From Emergomyces orientalis (Eukaryota; Ascomycota; Eurotiomycetes; Onygenales; Ajellomycetaceae): DNA of 64,000 bases. Below, in pieces: positions 1 to 10,884 of this stretch; positions within the stretch are counted from its first letter, which is position 1; each line of letters starts with the position of its first letter. The notes under the pieces are model-generated. The model searched no databases, was not told where the DNA came from, and was given only the letters and a program-made list of their open reading frames with translations. The stretch spans positions 57,990-121,989 of the forward strand of contig MOWL01000031.1 in NCBI GenBank assembly GCA_002110485.1, given 5' to 3'. A program made the translations under genes and the position numbers.

Positions 1-145
1 TATTCTTGAGTTTCCTTGTTTGACTCCTCTGGACTTTGATATTTTGTGTAGTTCTTGCACGTCATTCAGGATGATCCAGAAACAGGGTGGGCTTCATTGA
101 GTTAAAAGGCTTCTTTAAAAGTGTACTTCTGTTGAATGTCATTTT
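1..145 (+). repeat. left terminal inverted repeat
   Basis: Left arm of the inverted repeat; its reverse complement is at 1684-1828. Related sequence, not inverted relative to this copy, occurs near 2185-2240 and 48445-48530 next to MADS-like reading frames. Confidence 0.75.
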
Positions 146-1290
146 GAACAAATCTTTAGCACAATGCTGTAAGACAATCCCTTATAGCTATAAATTGAGA
201 TCTCTTCTCATACAGTTAGTGTGAAACTCCAAACCTCCATGCTTCTACATATCATTCATGCACTTTGTAGCCCCGGGAACCCTCTTTATATTTTGTTGAA
301 ATGATGACAAACTGATCAGAGTCGCAATACAGGTTCGGATTTGTTGGCTCATCAATCATGATTGGGTCTTCTGCGAGGAGTGAGTGAGGAGTGAGAAATA
401 TTTTTCACAGAGCAGAAGCTGAGTCTTACCAGCAGAATCTGAGTACTTCCACAGCTTTTCTTGTGTGCCATATCCCTGTTTTTCTTGTATATCTAGAGTC
501 ACCCGCAGGTCGGCATTTGGTGTTGGTGGGGAGCTTAACTTCTATGAGACCAAGCGTCGTGTCGTGCTGAGCAGCAATGCCAAAACAGATGGAAATATAT
601 ACAAACAAGAAACAAAAAGTCCTAGGGCTCTTCAGGACCTGTACTGGAGCTCATGCGGCCTGAGTGGCCCTGTATCTGAAATAGAGATTAATTAATTGAC
701 TGAGGACAGGCTAGGGTGCAAATCTGAGAGCCTGAGTCCAATCAGGCCACAGGCACAGCAGCAGAAGCAGCTTGACAAAGAGTCAGAGACTACATCGTGC
801 GGGCACTAGCACATTGATCAAGGGGAGGAATTTTATGACCAGAGCTTAAGGGCCAAGTGCAGTAGGTCCAGTGATATAAATTGCCATGCTGGAGGCAGGA
901 GCCACTAGGCCTGAGAGGTCCATGAATCGCGGTCCATGGACCTGGTAGGCTCAAAATTGACCACTTTGTGGCCACGCTGGCCTGTGGACGCCAGAGGTCA
1001 TTGAATCAATTTCTGTGATTCTGTGGTGACCAAAGGACCCACAGTCAAAGCCCCCCAGATTTCCCGTTCATTTTGATTACGCATTTGTCTGTACATATTC
1101 CCGTCTGTATGGCTCATTGAAAATGGAGACATTTTTAATATGAACCCGTTGCTGGGTAAGACAGAAAAATTACCTGTTGATGAAGTTTACCTCTATCCAG
1201 TAATCATCAATATTGGCTGGACGCCAGTAAAATGAAAGTGTAAGTATCATGAGAAATTTTCCGAAAATCTCCAGTTTCGCTTCATAGCCT

Positions 1291-1561
1291 GCTCCATTCT
1301 TCGGGTAAATTATCCCCTATTCTCTGAAACTGCATGGCTGTGCCATGACTTGCTCCATTCTTGGGGTAAATTGTTCCCTATTCTCTGAAACAGCATGGCT
1401 GGGCCATGACTTACTCTATTCTTGAGATAAATTGTTCCCTATTCTCTGAAACAGCATGACTGGGCCATGACTTGCTCCATTCTTGGGGTAAATTATTCCC
1501 TATTCTCAGAAATGGCATAGCTGGGCCATGACTTGCTCCATTCCTGGGGTAAATTATCCCA
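1291..1561. repeat. 61-bp tandem repeat, about 4.4 copies
   Basis: Units begin at 1291, 1352, 1413, 1474 and 1535, a constant 61-bp step. Each holds the blocks GCTCCATTCTTGGGGTAAAT and CATGGCTGGGCCATGACTT. Copies differ by a few substitutions. It lies inside the inverted-repeat element and has no coding support. Confidence 0.85.
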
Positions 1562-1683
1562 GCCATGAATTCGGATCGCGGGGAAGTGGAGTTGAAGTGA
1601 GTTAAAATGATGAGGGCCATGGTTTTGGATTGCAAATCGTGGCTGAGCATGCAAGCGCCGAATCAAAACAAATGCTTTGTTCA

Positions 1684-1828
1684 GAATGACATTCGACAGA
1701 AGTACATTTTTAAAAAAGCCTTTTAACTCAATGAAGCCTACCCTGTTTCTGAATCATTCTGAATGACATGCAAGAACTACACGAAAAATCAAAGTCCAGA
1801 GAGATTAAATAAGAAAAACTCAAGAATA
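1684..1828 (-). repeat. right terminal inverted repeat
   Basis: Right arm of the inverted repeat, pairing with 1-145. It contains the same ATTGAGTTAAAAGGC and CTCTGGACTTTGAT blocks in reverse complement. Confidence 0.75.
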
Positions 1829-2185
1829 AGAGTGAATAGATGGAAATTTGTTTGTTGTAAATTACAATGAAGCAAAAATTACTAAGCAGAGCTAGTGTCT
1901 TGGTTTGAGCAGTAATGGAGTCTAAAATTTTATCTCACAACAGGTAGAAACATACCTAAAAATTGCTGTGATGTGCAGTGATTCTTTCTTCTGATAGCAA
2001 GACTTCATATCTGTGCTTGCTGAGGCTCCTTGAGAACATTTAAAATGTTCAACTTTAAACAGATTCTGCTTTAAGCTTTAATTTACAGTGGATTACTTTC
2101 CAAAACAGATAAAGACTCTGCTTAGTAATTTTCTCCACACTGTAATTTACAACACACAAATTTTCATTCATTAACTTCTCTTCTC
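1829..2185. repeat. hairpin-type element of about 350 bp
   Basis: Sequence at 1829-1870 (ending TTGTTGTAAATTACA) reappears inverted at about 2143-2182, and an inner block at 1880-1905 (AAATTACTAAGCAGAG) reappears inverted at 2111-2131. The region can therefore fold into an imperfect long hairpin. It abuts the right arm of the preceding element and may be a second MITE or part of a nested palindrome. Confidence 0.5.
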
Positions 2186-2214
2186 TTCTCTGGACTTTGG
2201 ATATTTTGTGTCTC

Positions 2215-2485
2215 TCGCATGTTGTTTGAGCTGAAGAAGCATAATATTTCTTCTGTTACTGTAAGAGTGTGTCTTTCCAGAGCTGTACTGATATGACACT
2301 CACTATATCTTTGCCTGATGATGGAAATTGGCTGCTTGAAGCATCAGACTTGTTAAAATTAATCATAAAGTACTGGTTATCTTATAAATGAGAAGATATA
2401 TATCTTTGTAGCGACAGTCATCAAAGTAGCTATACAGTATAAAGCAGATATAGTAAGTGTCATTATAACGGCGGAAAGGCACGGC
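2215..2485 (-). pseudogene. decayed MADS-like reading frame
   Basis: Read on the minus strand this stretch aligns, base for base over about 250 bp, with the MADS-like frame at 48484-48834, for example around AATTTTAACAAGTCTGATGC and GGAAAGACACACTCTTACAG. It is interrupted by stops and small indels and has lost its start, so it is a relic. Confidence 0.7.
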
Positions 2486-2683
2486 CCGCGCAAGACAGGA
2501 GAATCATTATCCTCTTTCTGCTTTTACTCAATTATAAAGCATAATCAGATGTCTGACATTATTGTAAAAAGCCAATGGAGATACTGCAAAAAAGTAATCA
2601 AAAGTCAATGGAAATTCATACACTTAGGCCCATTTGGAGCCATTACTTGCTATAAAACCGACTGCAACTTTGTTTGTGGAAGT

Positions 2684-4400
2684 CTACACATAATTGCTGA
2701 TGAACTCCTTGATAAGTTTCCAGGAAGCAGAGACAGGATCAATTTGTTGCCAGTTCTCTTCAGCTTGCTGAGGAGTTAGCTTTGTCGCAGCAGCTAGGCA
2801 GATTCTATCATCAATCATCTGCCTTGTGGGCCGCATGGTGAAGGTTTCTCCCAGCAAAATCTGTTTCGCCATGGCGTCAAATTCACAATAAAGACGTGCC
2901 ACATCAGGATGAGCGTTAACAATATAACTGATAACAGCATCGAGCTTCGAGAGAGGATATTTACTGTGGTTTTTGCTGAACAGAGCGGGTGAGCCTTCTG
3001 TATGAGAGCATCAGAACAGGTGATATGAGCAACTCACATCACCCTAGCCAGGTTATCCCCACAGGAAAGGAGAGTCCCAGGACCCAATACGCCTGCCACT
3101 CGCCAACACCGACTACCCTGTCTTTTTTGCTCATGAAATTGCCTCTGAAGTGCCTGCTTCATCTGGTCATCCATCAAGTCCCACTTGTCTGGATACGAAC
3201 GCGTCAGCAGGTAATCAGTAGAAAGGGTTGCAGCATGATGCTGGTCATGGTTATCTAGTCTTCTGGAATGTACGCCACTTCGCTTTTCCTGCATCAGGGA
3301 CTCGAAGGAAAGATATAATATGGTGTGTGAGATGCAGAGTCGCAATTTCTGATCTGAACTCCAGTTTATCAGTGTATTAGCATAGTGAAAAATGTGACAA
3401 AACTTCTCCTCAGCTGAGGAATCTGTCAAAATAGAAGAGCTGAGGGCATCCTCAGACCAAAAGCCGTTCTCCTGCCATATGCAGGAGCCCTGATAGTCAG
3501 ACAAGCCATCTCTGATAAGCCCTTCACCGGCTTCTAGGGCCAGTTGAAGATCTGGATCAGAAAGCCCGCAAAGAGCATTCCTCGCTAGAGATGTATTAGT
3601 CATTACACCCGATTCCTTAAGTCCAGCAGACTGTGGCTGCTTCTTCGCCTGGCTACGCTTTGTCAAGGATTTTTTCTTATGGGCAAGTGTCACCTTGATG
3701 CGCTTAGATTGCCTTGATCTCAACCTACAATGACCATTCCCCTTTGTGATCTGTGTAGCAGGTGAAGGAGGATCAGATGGTGGTGTAGAAAGACCTATAA
3801 CTGGTTCACTACTGCCCGCTACTTGTAAATTTCCATATGAAGAAACGTCCGGTGGAGTCAGGGAAAAATGGGTATCCCCATCTTGAGGTGTTTTTTGTCC
3901 ACAGGAGCCCAGCCCCGTGGCAATAAAATTGACGGGGGATACAAATAAGGTACTTTCGGCTTCTGGCACAGACAAATTTTTATCGATCACGATAGAAGAA
4001 CTGCAGTTTGACTCTGGAGTACTCCTGAGTGCCGTGGCATCCCAAACCCCTTCCGGTATGCCCAATAAAGCAGGATTAATCGTGTCAACAGGCGGTTCGT
4101 TCAACGAGGCGACGAACCAGGGAAGATAGTTATTGAGGCTTGTGGCCAAAGGCAGTTGCAATGGCAACTCTTGATCAAAATGAGTGTTTGTTTGAGAACC
4201 CGAACCATCATGGCTCTGAAACACAAATGAGGGAGGATTTGGTTCGCTGGCTTTTACTCTGTTCAAAAGTTCTGCAGCCCCTGCTGTTCTGAGTTGCTCA
4301 AGAAGCCGTAGTGCATCGCGTACGCGTGAGATGGCCTATTTATCAGTCATGTCTATTGTATCAGAGGTTGGTGACTCACTTCTGGATGTGTCGCTACCAT
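2684..4400 (-). CDS. conserved hypothetical fungal protein, 536 aa, three exons
   Basis: The model joins exons 4380-4400, 3038-4335 and 2684-2975. The first intron (44 nt, GTGAGT...AAATAG, branch CTGAT) and second intron (62 nt, GTGAGT...TTCAG) keep phase exactly. The ATG at 4400 starts a seven-residue first exon. Without exon 1 no ATG precedes the conserved-looking start of exon 2 (a helical RVRDALRLLEQLR segment). The protein has a Ser/Pro-rich low-complexity N-terminal half, a strongly basic stretch around residues 200-235 that could be a nuclear localisation signal, and a helical C-terminal half with WWR/WRVAG-type and GTLLSCGD motifs. I do not recognise a named domain. The splice structure and long frame argue for a real, intact gene. 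Confidence 0.7.
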
Positions 4401-5743
4401 GTTGGATTTCTCCGCATTTTTTCTATCCTATAGAATGCACATAAGTGATGTGATCTGTCATGAAATATTGTCGACTCACCTGAAATTTAATGAACAGAAT
4501 ATCCATGTTGTATGAAAGCAGAAAAGGGGCTCTTCACAAGAAACAAAAAAGAACTAGAAACAAGACAGCCACCCCAAATTACAAAAAGTAAAAGTCTACA
4601 AAGTACTATAGTTGGGCTGAGGTGAAGAGCAGGAGACTACAAGATGGCACAGCAGACAAGATCACAGAGCAGAGGGAGAAAGGAGGGAATTTACAGTACA
4701 CAGCCAAAGAAACTTGTGGAACTCCAGCGAAGGATGCTGGTGTTGTATGAGCCTTTTTTAGCTTCAAAGGTAGGTCCCCAACACAAGGAAAATATATAAA
4801 CCGCAGCCCGGAAGCACCTTCCTGGACTTTGGTATTCGTCCTCTTGGCACAGGGCCTCCTTGGATATTTCCAACGAGCATCAGTTGACTGCAAAGATGCC
4901 CGCTTTGTGGCCCCGTGATTGAAAGCATAGCCTGGTCACCCAACATAACCTCAAAAACATAGGGACCATTTTACTCTTGGATGCCGTCATCCTGGTCATT
5001 CAAAAGGTCACTCTGGACCCATATTGCGACCGATTCAGAAAGTAGTAATTAACCTGTGCCTATTTACTATGTTATGCTATCGTCTCCGAATTAAGCTTTG
5101 TAATGCTTGCTCCTTTCCTGCTACCTCTGGCATAGAAGCATCTGGAAGGTTCTCTAACAATATGCGACTACATCATGAAGATTATGCTGACAGGAAAAAG
5201 AAGCAAGTGCTAAAAGGTGACTAGTAAAGAATGTAAGAATGTAAGAATGTAAGAATGTAAGAATGTAAGAATGTAAGAATGTAAAAGATCAAAAGTGTAG
5301 AAGTGAATTTCAGAAATATAGAAGTTCAAAAGACAAAAGTTTCAAAGTTCCAGAAATGAAACCACCTGAGTGCCCAAAATAGCCGCTGTGAACCCACCAA
5401 TTGCAGCACTACAGGCAACTAACATGACCACCGGCTTTAGCGAGCCATCACGGCTGAGTTGATCTTGCAGTCAACTGTCACATACAGCCACCTTTTTTGC
5501 ACACAGTTTCCTTATTCCACGCCTATGATACTTGGGATTATACAGAGGAAGAAATATTTAATATGGTGGCAGACCTTGGGTATAGTACGCATCATGGGCC
5601 ACGGTTTCCAGGAACGTGGCCGTGGCCGTGGCCATATCCTGCTCCTAGGCCTGAGAGGGGAACTACTTTTGGGCTTGCAGTCATCGTGTTTTGTGCACTC
5701 CATTTTAAGCACTCATCTGCTCTTTTTCTGCTCCCTCTCAAGC
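4401..5743. other. non-coding stretch
   Basis: No coding frame I can support. It holds an 8-bp microsatellite at 5225-5284 and a run of GGCCGT/GGCCAT triplets near 5620. Short frames here lack homologous features, splice logic or composition support. Confidence 0.5.
5225..5284. repeat. 8-bp microsatellite (AAGAATGT)n
   Basis: About seven perfect copies of AAGAATGT in tandem. Confidence 0.9.
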
Positions 5744-5753
5744 CATATAAATA
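5744..5753 (+). promoter_or_regulatory. probable TATA box of the MADS-like gene
   Basis: CATATAAATA lies about 115 bp before the ATG at 5860 and is followed by a pyrimidine-rich leader. Confidence 0.5.
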
Positions 5754-5859
5754 CCATGCGCTTCGCTTGCGGGCGAGCAAAGCATTCTCACTGATACCCT
5801 TCGGTTTGGACGCATATCTCTGCATTCTCCTGATCTTACTGTCTCTTCTTGGGGTCAAT

Positions 5860-6535
5860 ATGGAACAGCCACAGCTGACATTTGAAAACAATCTGCTTCA
5901 AAGTCCAGTTGAATTCCTCTCTTGGCTAGATCCTACAGCAAATGTCGGAGTCTGGATGTCACACCGGAATCGAAAACAACTACCGCCACACCAGGCCAAT
6001 GTTCAGAGAAGACGTCGGCGGAGACAATGTCTCTTCCAAAAAATTGTTGAATACACAGATGGGAGGGAGGCACAAGTTTATATTCTAATTGACATTCACG
6101 GTCAATATTTTATCTTGAACACCGATACAAGTGGTACATGGCCACCTTCAGAAGAACAGATTGTATGAGGTCCAATTTTAGTCTGGAAGCTTTATCCACA
6201 ACTGACAATGAGCAGGAGCAGCACTATCCTCATACAGTTCGCAAGACATGTAAAGATTATCAATCATCATCTAAAAAGAAGCGCGGACGAAGAGAGACTC
6301 TCTTTAGAAAGAGTGTGGAGTATAGTGATAAATGCAGCACTGATGTCTATGTCATCATCTATGTGAACAATCGATATCTCACCCTGTATACAAATGAAAA
6401 TCCGCCACCATCAGTGGAGCAAACTGTATGACTCTTAAATCCAGCTTAAGCACTTTGGCTGATCTACAACAGGCGTATCACTATCCCCTCCCGATTTACA
6501 AGACGCCTGATGACTATCGAAAACAGATTAGGTGA
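5860..6535 (+). CDS. tandem-domain MADS-box-like protein, 191 aa, three exons
   Basis: Exons 5860-6162, 6216-6425 and 6473-6535 are separated by 53-nt and 47-nt introns that both start GTATGA, have CTGAC/CTGAT branch sites and keep phase 0. Exon 1 carries one divergent SRF/MADS-type unit (basic RRRRRRQCLFQKIVEY, then VYILIDIHGQYF and a WPPSEEQI tail). Exon 2 carries a second (KKRGRRETLFRKSVEY, DVYVIIYVNNRY, PPPSVEQT). Exon 3 starts like the beginning of another unit and stops. The repeated unit-plus-intron pattern shows internal duplication. MADS proteins bind DNA as dimers and regulate transcription; here the match is weak and based on spacing of basic, LFxK and VxxII..N.RY elements. Related frames occur at 2215-2485, 31330-31420 and 48484-48834. 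Confidence 0.6.
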
Positions 6536-7537
6536 CAGCCTGCAGTTTTTTATTCTCTTCAGCTTGACTTCACAGCCCTAAAGGATAGAATAGGAATAGT
6601 CTTATTATTAGAAAGAGAGTAGCGCCTGCTGCTAATTACTGAAGAACTGACTTCCAGAAGGGAGTGACTACCTGACAAGAATATTCCCTGCCGTGTGGAT
6701 GACTGTGGGACGGCCCCGACTGTGGATGACGGTTGGCTGTGAATGAGCCGGCTGAAATAGAAAAACAGTTGCTTTCAACACTCACATTTTCAGGTCGTCC
6801 AGTGTGACCACCAAGTCACGCCTTGGTGTCTTCCTGGTATGTAGCTGCCTATGTGCAAAGCTTGCATTGTCTTAGATGTGATGTGTTGTATATGATTCAA
6901 TAAAAGGGAATAGAAAAAATCAATGGAACAATCAAAACTATTTTTGACTGTGATATCACCAGGATCCTCAATTTATGATCATGATAATAAATGCAGAAGG
7001 ATGATATAACTTCTCTAAAAATAGATCAAGTTATATATTTTGGGGCAAAGACCGCTCCAATTGGGTTTAGATTGCACGCCTCAGAGCAGACAAACCAAAC
7101 TCAAGAAGGAAACTCAGGCCCACCTCCTCTTTACCAAGGTTGGCTATTTACTCTCATTTTGAAAAACTGCCTGCCGCTGCGTCTGCTTTAATGATGTCAA
7201 AGTGAAATGGCGGCCAATATTCTATTTTGAGCATAAAAACTTAAAAGCATGTGATAGGAAAATTGATTGGCAAAAAATATCAAATGTCTTTAGACAATCA
7301 AATTTCCAACTTGGCGGTTGAGGGCTGACATATGGGACTCTTTCGGAGTCAGGTAAGTCATTGTCGTCAAAATCACGGATAAGCATATTTAGTAGTCTGA
7401 TGCTAAGGCGCTAATCGTGCCCTATTGTCAGTAGACATCAGGGTCATGATGTTCCGAACCAGAGTGGAGCTGGCTGTGGAAATTAGCTTGCACCCATTGT
7501 CTACAGACGCGCATCCTATCACCACAAGCTGATATCT
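6536..7537. other. non-coding stretch
   Basis: AT-rich sequence without a supported gene; a possible polyadenylation region (AATAAAAGG near 6899) lies downstream of the MADS-like gene. Confidence 0.4.
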
Positions 7538-7780
7538 CTACAAAAAGTCATCAATATCAAAGGTACTTTCTGGATCCCATATTTCATGCTGGTTATTCCA
7601 TGCTTCTATTTTCTTATTGATTTTGTGAAGTTCGCTCACAGCGTTCGCTTGACTGTCTCTGCCTTCAACGGCACTTTCAATTTGAAAGATGACATTTTTT
7701 AGCTGAGTTTGTTTTCTTTGAATAAAGGTGATGGAATTGCAGCTTTTCACAAGGGTGAGTGATTCATTATTGAGTTTGAC
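7538..7780 (-). CDS. small hypothetical coding segment, 5' end unresolved
   Basis: A minus-strand frame of about 80 codons ends in an acidic tail (WDPESTFDIDDFL) and has helical, Gln/Lys/Glu-rich composition unlike random translation. No clear ATG is in frame, and an ATG at about 7768 is in another frame, so a 5' intron or decay is likely. A TATA-like CGGGTATAAATATCC sits at 7807-7821 on the same strand. No family is recognised. Confidence 0.3.
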   Translation of the reverse strand, partial: VKLNNESLTLVKSCNSITFIQRKQTQLKNVIFQIESAVEGRDSQANAVSELHKINKKIEAWNNQHEIWDPESTFDIDDFL

Positions 7781-7907
7781 TGAAGTTTGATTTTAAAGTT
7801 GAACTGGATATTTATACCCGGTGGATATAAAAGCTAACTTTTGAAGGTGAACTTATAAAAGCTAACTATTTCAGAATTTTGGGGCAGGATAACCAAGGCT
7901 GACATTA

Positions 7908-8228
7908 GCACCCACAAGGGAACAGTGCCCACAAGGGAACAGCGCCCACAAGGGAGCAGCGCCCACAAGGGAGCAGCGCCCACAAGGGAGAAGCGCCCAC
8001 AAGGGAACAGTGCCCACAAGGGAGCAGTGCCCACAAGGGAGCAGCGCCCACAAGGGAGCAGCGCCCACAAGGGAGAAGCGCCCACAAGGGAGAAGCGCCC
8101 ACAAGGGAGAAGCGCCCACAAGGGAGAAGCGCCCACAAGGGAGAAGCGCCCACAAGGGAACAGTGCCCACAAGGGAGCAGTGCCCACAAGGGAGCAGTGC
8201 CCACAAGGGAGCAGCGCCCACAAGGGAG
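7908..8228. repeat. 17-bp minisatellite, about 19 copies
   Basis: The unit is GCAGCGCCCACAAGGGA with A/G and C/T variants at fixed positions. Because 17 is not a multiple of three and the unit has no stop, several frames stay open on both strands; these long frames are artefacts of the repeat. Confidence 0.95.
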
Positions 8229-8645
8229 TATCAACAGGCCTGATGTCAATAAACCGGCCGCACTTGTATACATAGTATTAGGAAAAGCATAAATAAAATG
8301 GCCATGAGCAGCCCTGAGTGGGACAAGGAGAACCTGCATAAATACAAAAGAAATGAATAGTCAGTGGATTAGAAGTGCAGCGGGAACAATCGGTCAGGAA
8401 GAGTTGTTTCATTACTTCATGCCAGCTGTAACGAATTAGAACCATAGGTTGAGACATCTCCAAACAGCTTTGCAATTCGTTCCATGTTGTTTCATGCTGT
8501 TCCATGCTGTTTCGTCCCGATCTGTAATGTTCCATTCTGTTCTGTTCCATTCCGCTTTGTCTGTATCCATCCCGTTCCCTTTTATGGAGTTTTGATTTAG
8601 ATGGTTCGGTTGCATGTTTTTTGCTAGGACGACTAGCGATGGATA
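8229..8645. other. non-coding stretch with degenerate short repeat
   Basis: Contains a degenerate ~10-bp repeat (TGTTCCATGC-like) at 8476-8570. A minus-strand frame through it is low-complexity and has no ATG; I do not support it as a gene. Confidence 0.4.
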
Positions 8646-8669
8646 CGGCCGCAAGATGTTCTGAGATTT

Positions 8670-8966
8670 GTGAAGGAAGTTGATCACTTTCTGGATGACC
8701 AGATGCTTGTGGGAGCTTGTTTGATGGGAGATCGTCTTTCACACTTCCTGTTGATCCAGGACAGATTGGAACCCTCCGAAGTTAAACGTATCAGAGGCGC
8801 GGTTACAGTAGCAATTGAACCAAATTCACCAGAATCAGAGACTTCTACTAGACGAAAAAAATATTGGGAATTCCTGAGACACATAGACAAAATATGCGGA
8901 GCTGGAATGGTCATGCTATGTGCGGCTGGACTTGGCCAATCGGGAGTTGGCATCATGAACCCGTGA
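8670..8966 (+). pseudogene. partial paralogue of the 26.1-kb small gene
   Basis: The plus-strand frame contains YWEFLRHIDKICGAGMVMLC followed by AAGLG, which aligns with YQLFLHDILRLCDRGLVVLC followed by AASLG in the gene at 26128-26968. The rest of that gene is not recovered in frame; the sequence slips into another frame after about 8960. No good ATG is present. I read it as a truncated or decayed relative, function unknown. Confidence 0.45.
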
Positions 8967-9237
8967 GAATTGACGTGGTCGCAAAAATAAAGCAACAAGA
9001 AACAGAACTAAAGTCATCAGTACTGCCAGATTTTGCAGCTTTATTTTCAGCTGTCCAGACTTGTCGAGATTTCTACTCTGTATTCCAAGGCCACCAGATT
9101 TTGAAAACAATATTTTTGAATCAATGTCATTCGATGAAGAAGTACAGCTGGAGCAAGTAGCATACAAGGGATGCCTGAAGACAAAAAAAATCAGCCCCCA
9201 CTTTGCTTCTGTCACCACAGTCACGTGAGACGCTAGG

Positions 9238-10641
9238 ATGCGCCTTGCATGGGGATTTGGTGCAAGCATGCCATGCTCCATCTTCCATCAAGCACAGATG
9301 ATTTTGCCAGCAGGATGGGTAAGTAGCATCGATCTCTTTATGACATGGTCTCTGACAGTTATCACAGAGTTGGAATTTATCATAACCTCACAAGCCAAGC
9401 CGTCAGAAACCCTCTCGCATAGAGACTGCCGCGAGCTGTGCAAAACCATCGAGTTGATATACGCGCGATTAGTTATTGCGGAGGACATCATCAGCGCTCT
9501 AGGAGCAGGCCATTATTTGGATGAGGCATTCGGCGGTCGCATATGCAGCTTAGAGGATATAAAACGGCGCCTACGACCATATCAGCAACATGACCGACAC
9601 GAGTCCCGGCCACACCTGCACAAGTGCCCTGCTGCACGATGTCAGCACCAGTTTGAGACTGCCGATAACCTGCCACGACATATCCGAAATATGGCTGACC
9701 TTAGCCACCGGTTTGACAAAAAGATACTGGATGAGAGATACTGTTTTCAGTGTGGTAAAGAGTTTGCTTCATCCAAATCTCTTTGGTTGCACGAGAAGAA
9801 TAATCATTTAGAATCAAGCAGCTCCAGGATTGATGCTTTTAGGCAATTTCGCAGAGCTTGTGAGTTTCCATTGCTCGTTCGAATAGAATGCACACTAACA
9901 GAGCCAGTGTCTCACGCCGAACTACCTGCCACAGCACAACAGCCAGCTGGCTGCCCGTCTAGGAAGAGGAAAATTGGTAACTGTGAAAGAGGCGCTACGT
10001 CAGGCAACTTTCGGAATCGACGCCAGAAACAATCAGACCTATCAAGAACGCCCACTAGCGGAAATGCTGTCCATTCTATTGAGAAGCAAAATCGGCAGTG
10101 CGTACCAGTTGTTGAAGGGACTGCGGCGGACAAACGTAGCGAGCTTCCCTTTCACAATGTAATGCAGCCACCGTCGACCGGCTCCGAAATTCCCGCCTTC
10201 GATTACAATATCGGTTCCTTGGCCGATCCCCATTTAGTTCACTCCACGTCTATCGGCCCCAGCGGATCTATCTTCGACTACAGTGTCGATTCCTTGGCCG
10301 ATCCCCGTTTAGTTCACTTCACGTCTATCGGCCCCAGCGGATCTATCTTCGACTACAGTGTCGATTCCCTGGCCGATCCCCGTTTAGTTCACTCCATGTC
10401 TATCGGCCCCAGCGGATCTATCTTCGACTATAGTGTCGATTCCTCAGCCGATCCCTGCTCAGCCCAGTCGCCTATCGGCGGGAACCGATCCATCTTCGAC
10501 TATCGTGTCAATTCAGTACTCGACCCGCAAGCGGCTCAGCAATATGCTACCTTTAACTACAGTTTTGAGTCAACGCCTGATTCATATTTATCTACTTGCT
10601 CCTCTGGCCCCTCTTTAAGGGTCCCACCCACCTTGTCGTGA
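9238..10641 (+). CDS. C2H2 zinc-finger protein with 25-residue tandem repeats
   Basis: The frame encodes up to 467 aa. Residues 31-125 form a helical region typical of fungal C2H2-finger proteins (RLVIAEDIISALGAG, then EDIKRRLRPYQQHDRH). The first finger is degenerate (C130, C135, H148). The second is canonical: C169-x2-C172-x12-H185-x4-H190. A basic RKRK patch follows, then a C-terminal tail with three to four copies of a 25-residue unit containing SIFDYSVDSLADP. The protein is probably nuclear, binding DNA or acting as a regulator. The ATG at 9238 is the first in frame, but ATGs at 9268 and 9298 and an upstream intron are possible. The stop is TGA at 10639. Confidence 0.7.
   Translation: MRLAWGFGASMPCSIFHQAQMILPAGWVSSIDLFMTWSLTVITELEFIITSQAKPSETLSHRDCRELCKTIELIYARLVIAEDIISALGAGHYLDEAFGGRICSLEDIKRRLRPYQQHDRHESRPHLHKCPAARCQHQFETADNLPRHIRNMADLSHRFDKKILDERYCFQCGKEFASSKSLWLHEKNNHLESSSSRIDAFRQFRRACEFPLLVRIECTLTEPVSHAELPATAQQPAGCPSRKRKIGNCERGATSGNFRNRRQKQSDLSRTPTSGNAVHSIEKQNRQCVPVVEGTAADKRSELPFHNVMQPPSTGSEIPAFDYNIGSLADPHLVHSTSIGPSGSIFDYSVDSLADPRLVHFTSIGPSGSIFDYSVDSLADPRLVHSMSIGPSGSIFDYSVDSSADPCSAQSPIGGNRSIFDYRVNSVLDPQAAQQYATFNYSFESTPDSYLSTCSSGPSLRVPPTLS
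10186..10500 (+). repeat. 75-bp coding tandem repeat
   Basis: The block AGCGGATCTATCTTCGACTA occurs at 10261, 10336 and 10411, giving an exact 75-bp (25-codon) period, with partial degenerate units on both sides. Confidence 0.9.
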
Positions 10642-10884
10642 TTATGCTGTTGTCCCGGCCAAATGGGGAGGGGAAGCTATGGAGAGTGGTTAACAAGGAC
10701 CTTGAACCAATTGTAGTCAGAACTCATTATTTAAATCCCATTGCCAGAAATGCTTGCCCCGTCTATTTTAGATGCACCATGTTCCCTTCCTGTACCTATG
10801 CCTGCAGTGTCTATATATATACTACTAATTTCCCCTTGTGTAAAGTGTGTTTGAGTGGGCAAGCTTCAAAAGACCCTGACTACA

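Larger units (their letters stand above)
1..1828. mobile_element. 1.83-kb element with ~145-bp terminal inverted repeats (MITE-like/non-autonomous)
   Basis: The first ~145 bases of the window reappear in reverse complement at 1684-1828, both ends starting TATTCTTGAG when read inward, with roughly 90% identity by eye. Between the arms there is no credible coding frame, only AT-rich sequence and a 61-bp tandem repeat. This is the form of a non-autonomous DNA transposon or a large MITE. The left end lies at the window edge, so the outer boundary and any target duplication cannot be checked. The arms also match the 3' end of the MADS-like genes seen elsewhere in the window, so an inverted duplication of a gene end is an alternative origin. 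Confidence 0.7.

Noticed and set aside
7834..8339. Several 77-144-codon frames on both strands
   Set aside because: They exist only because the 17-bp repeat has no stop codons; composition is pure repeat.
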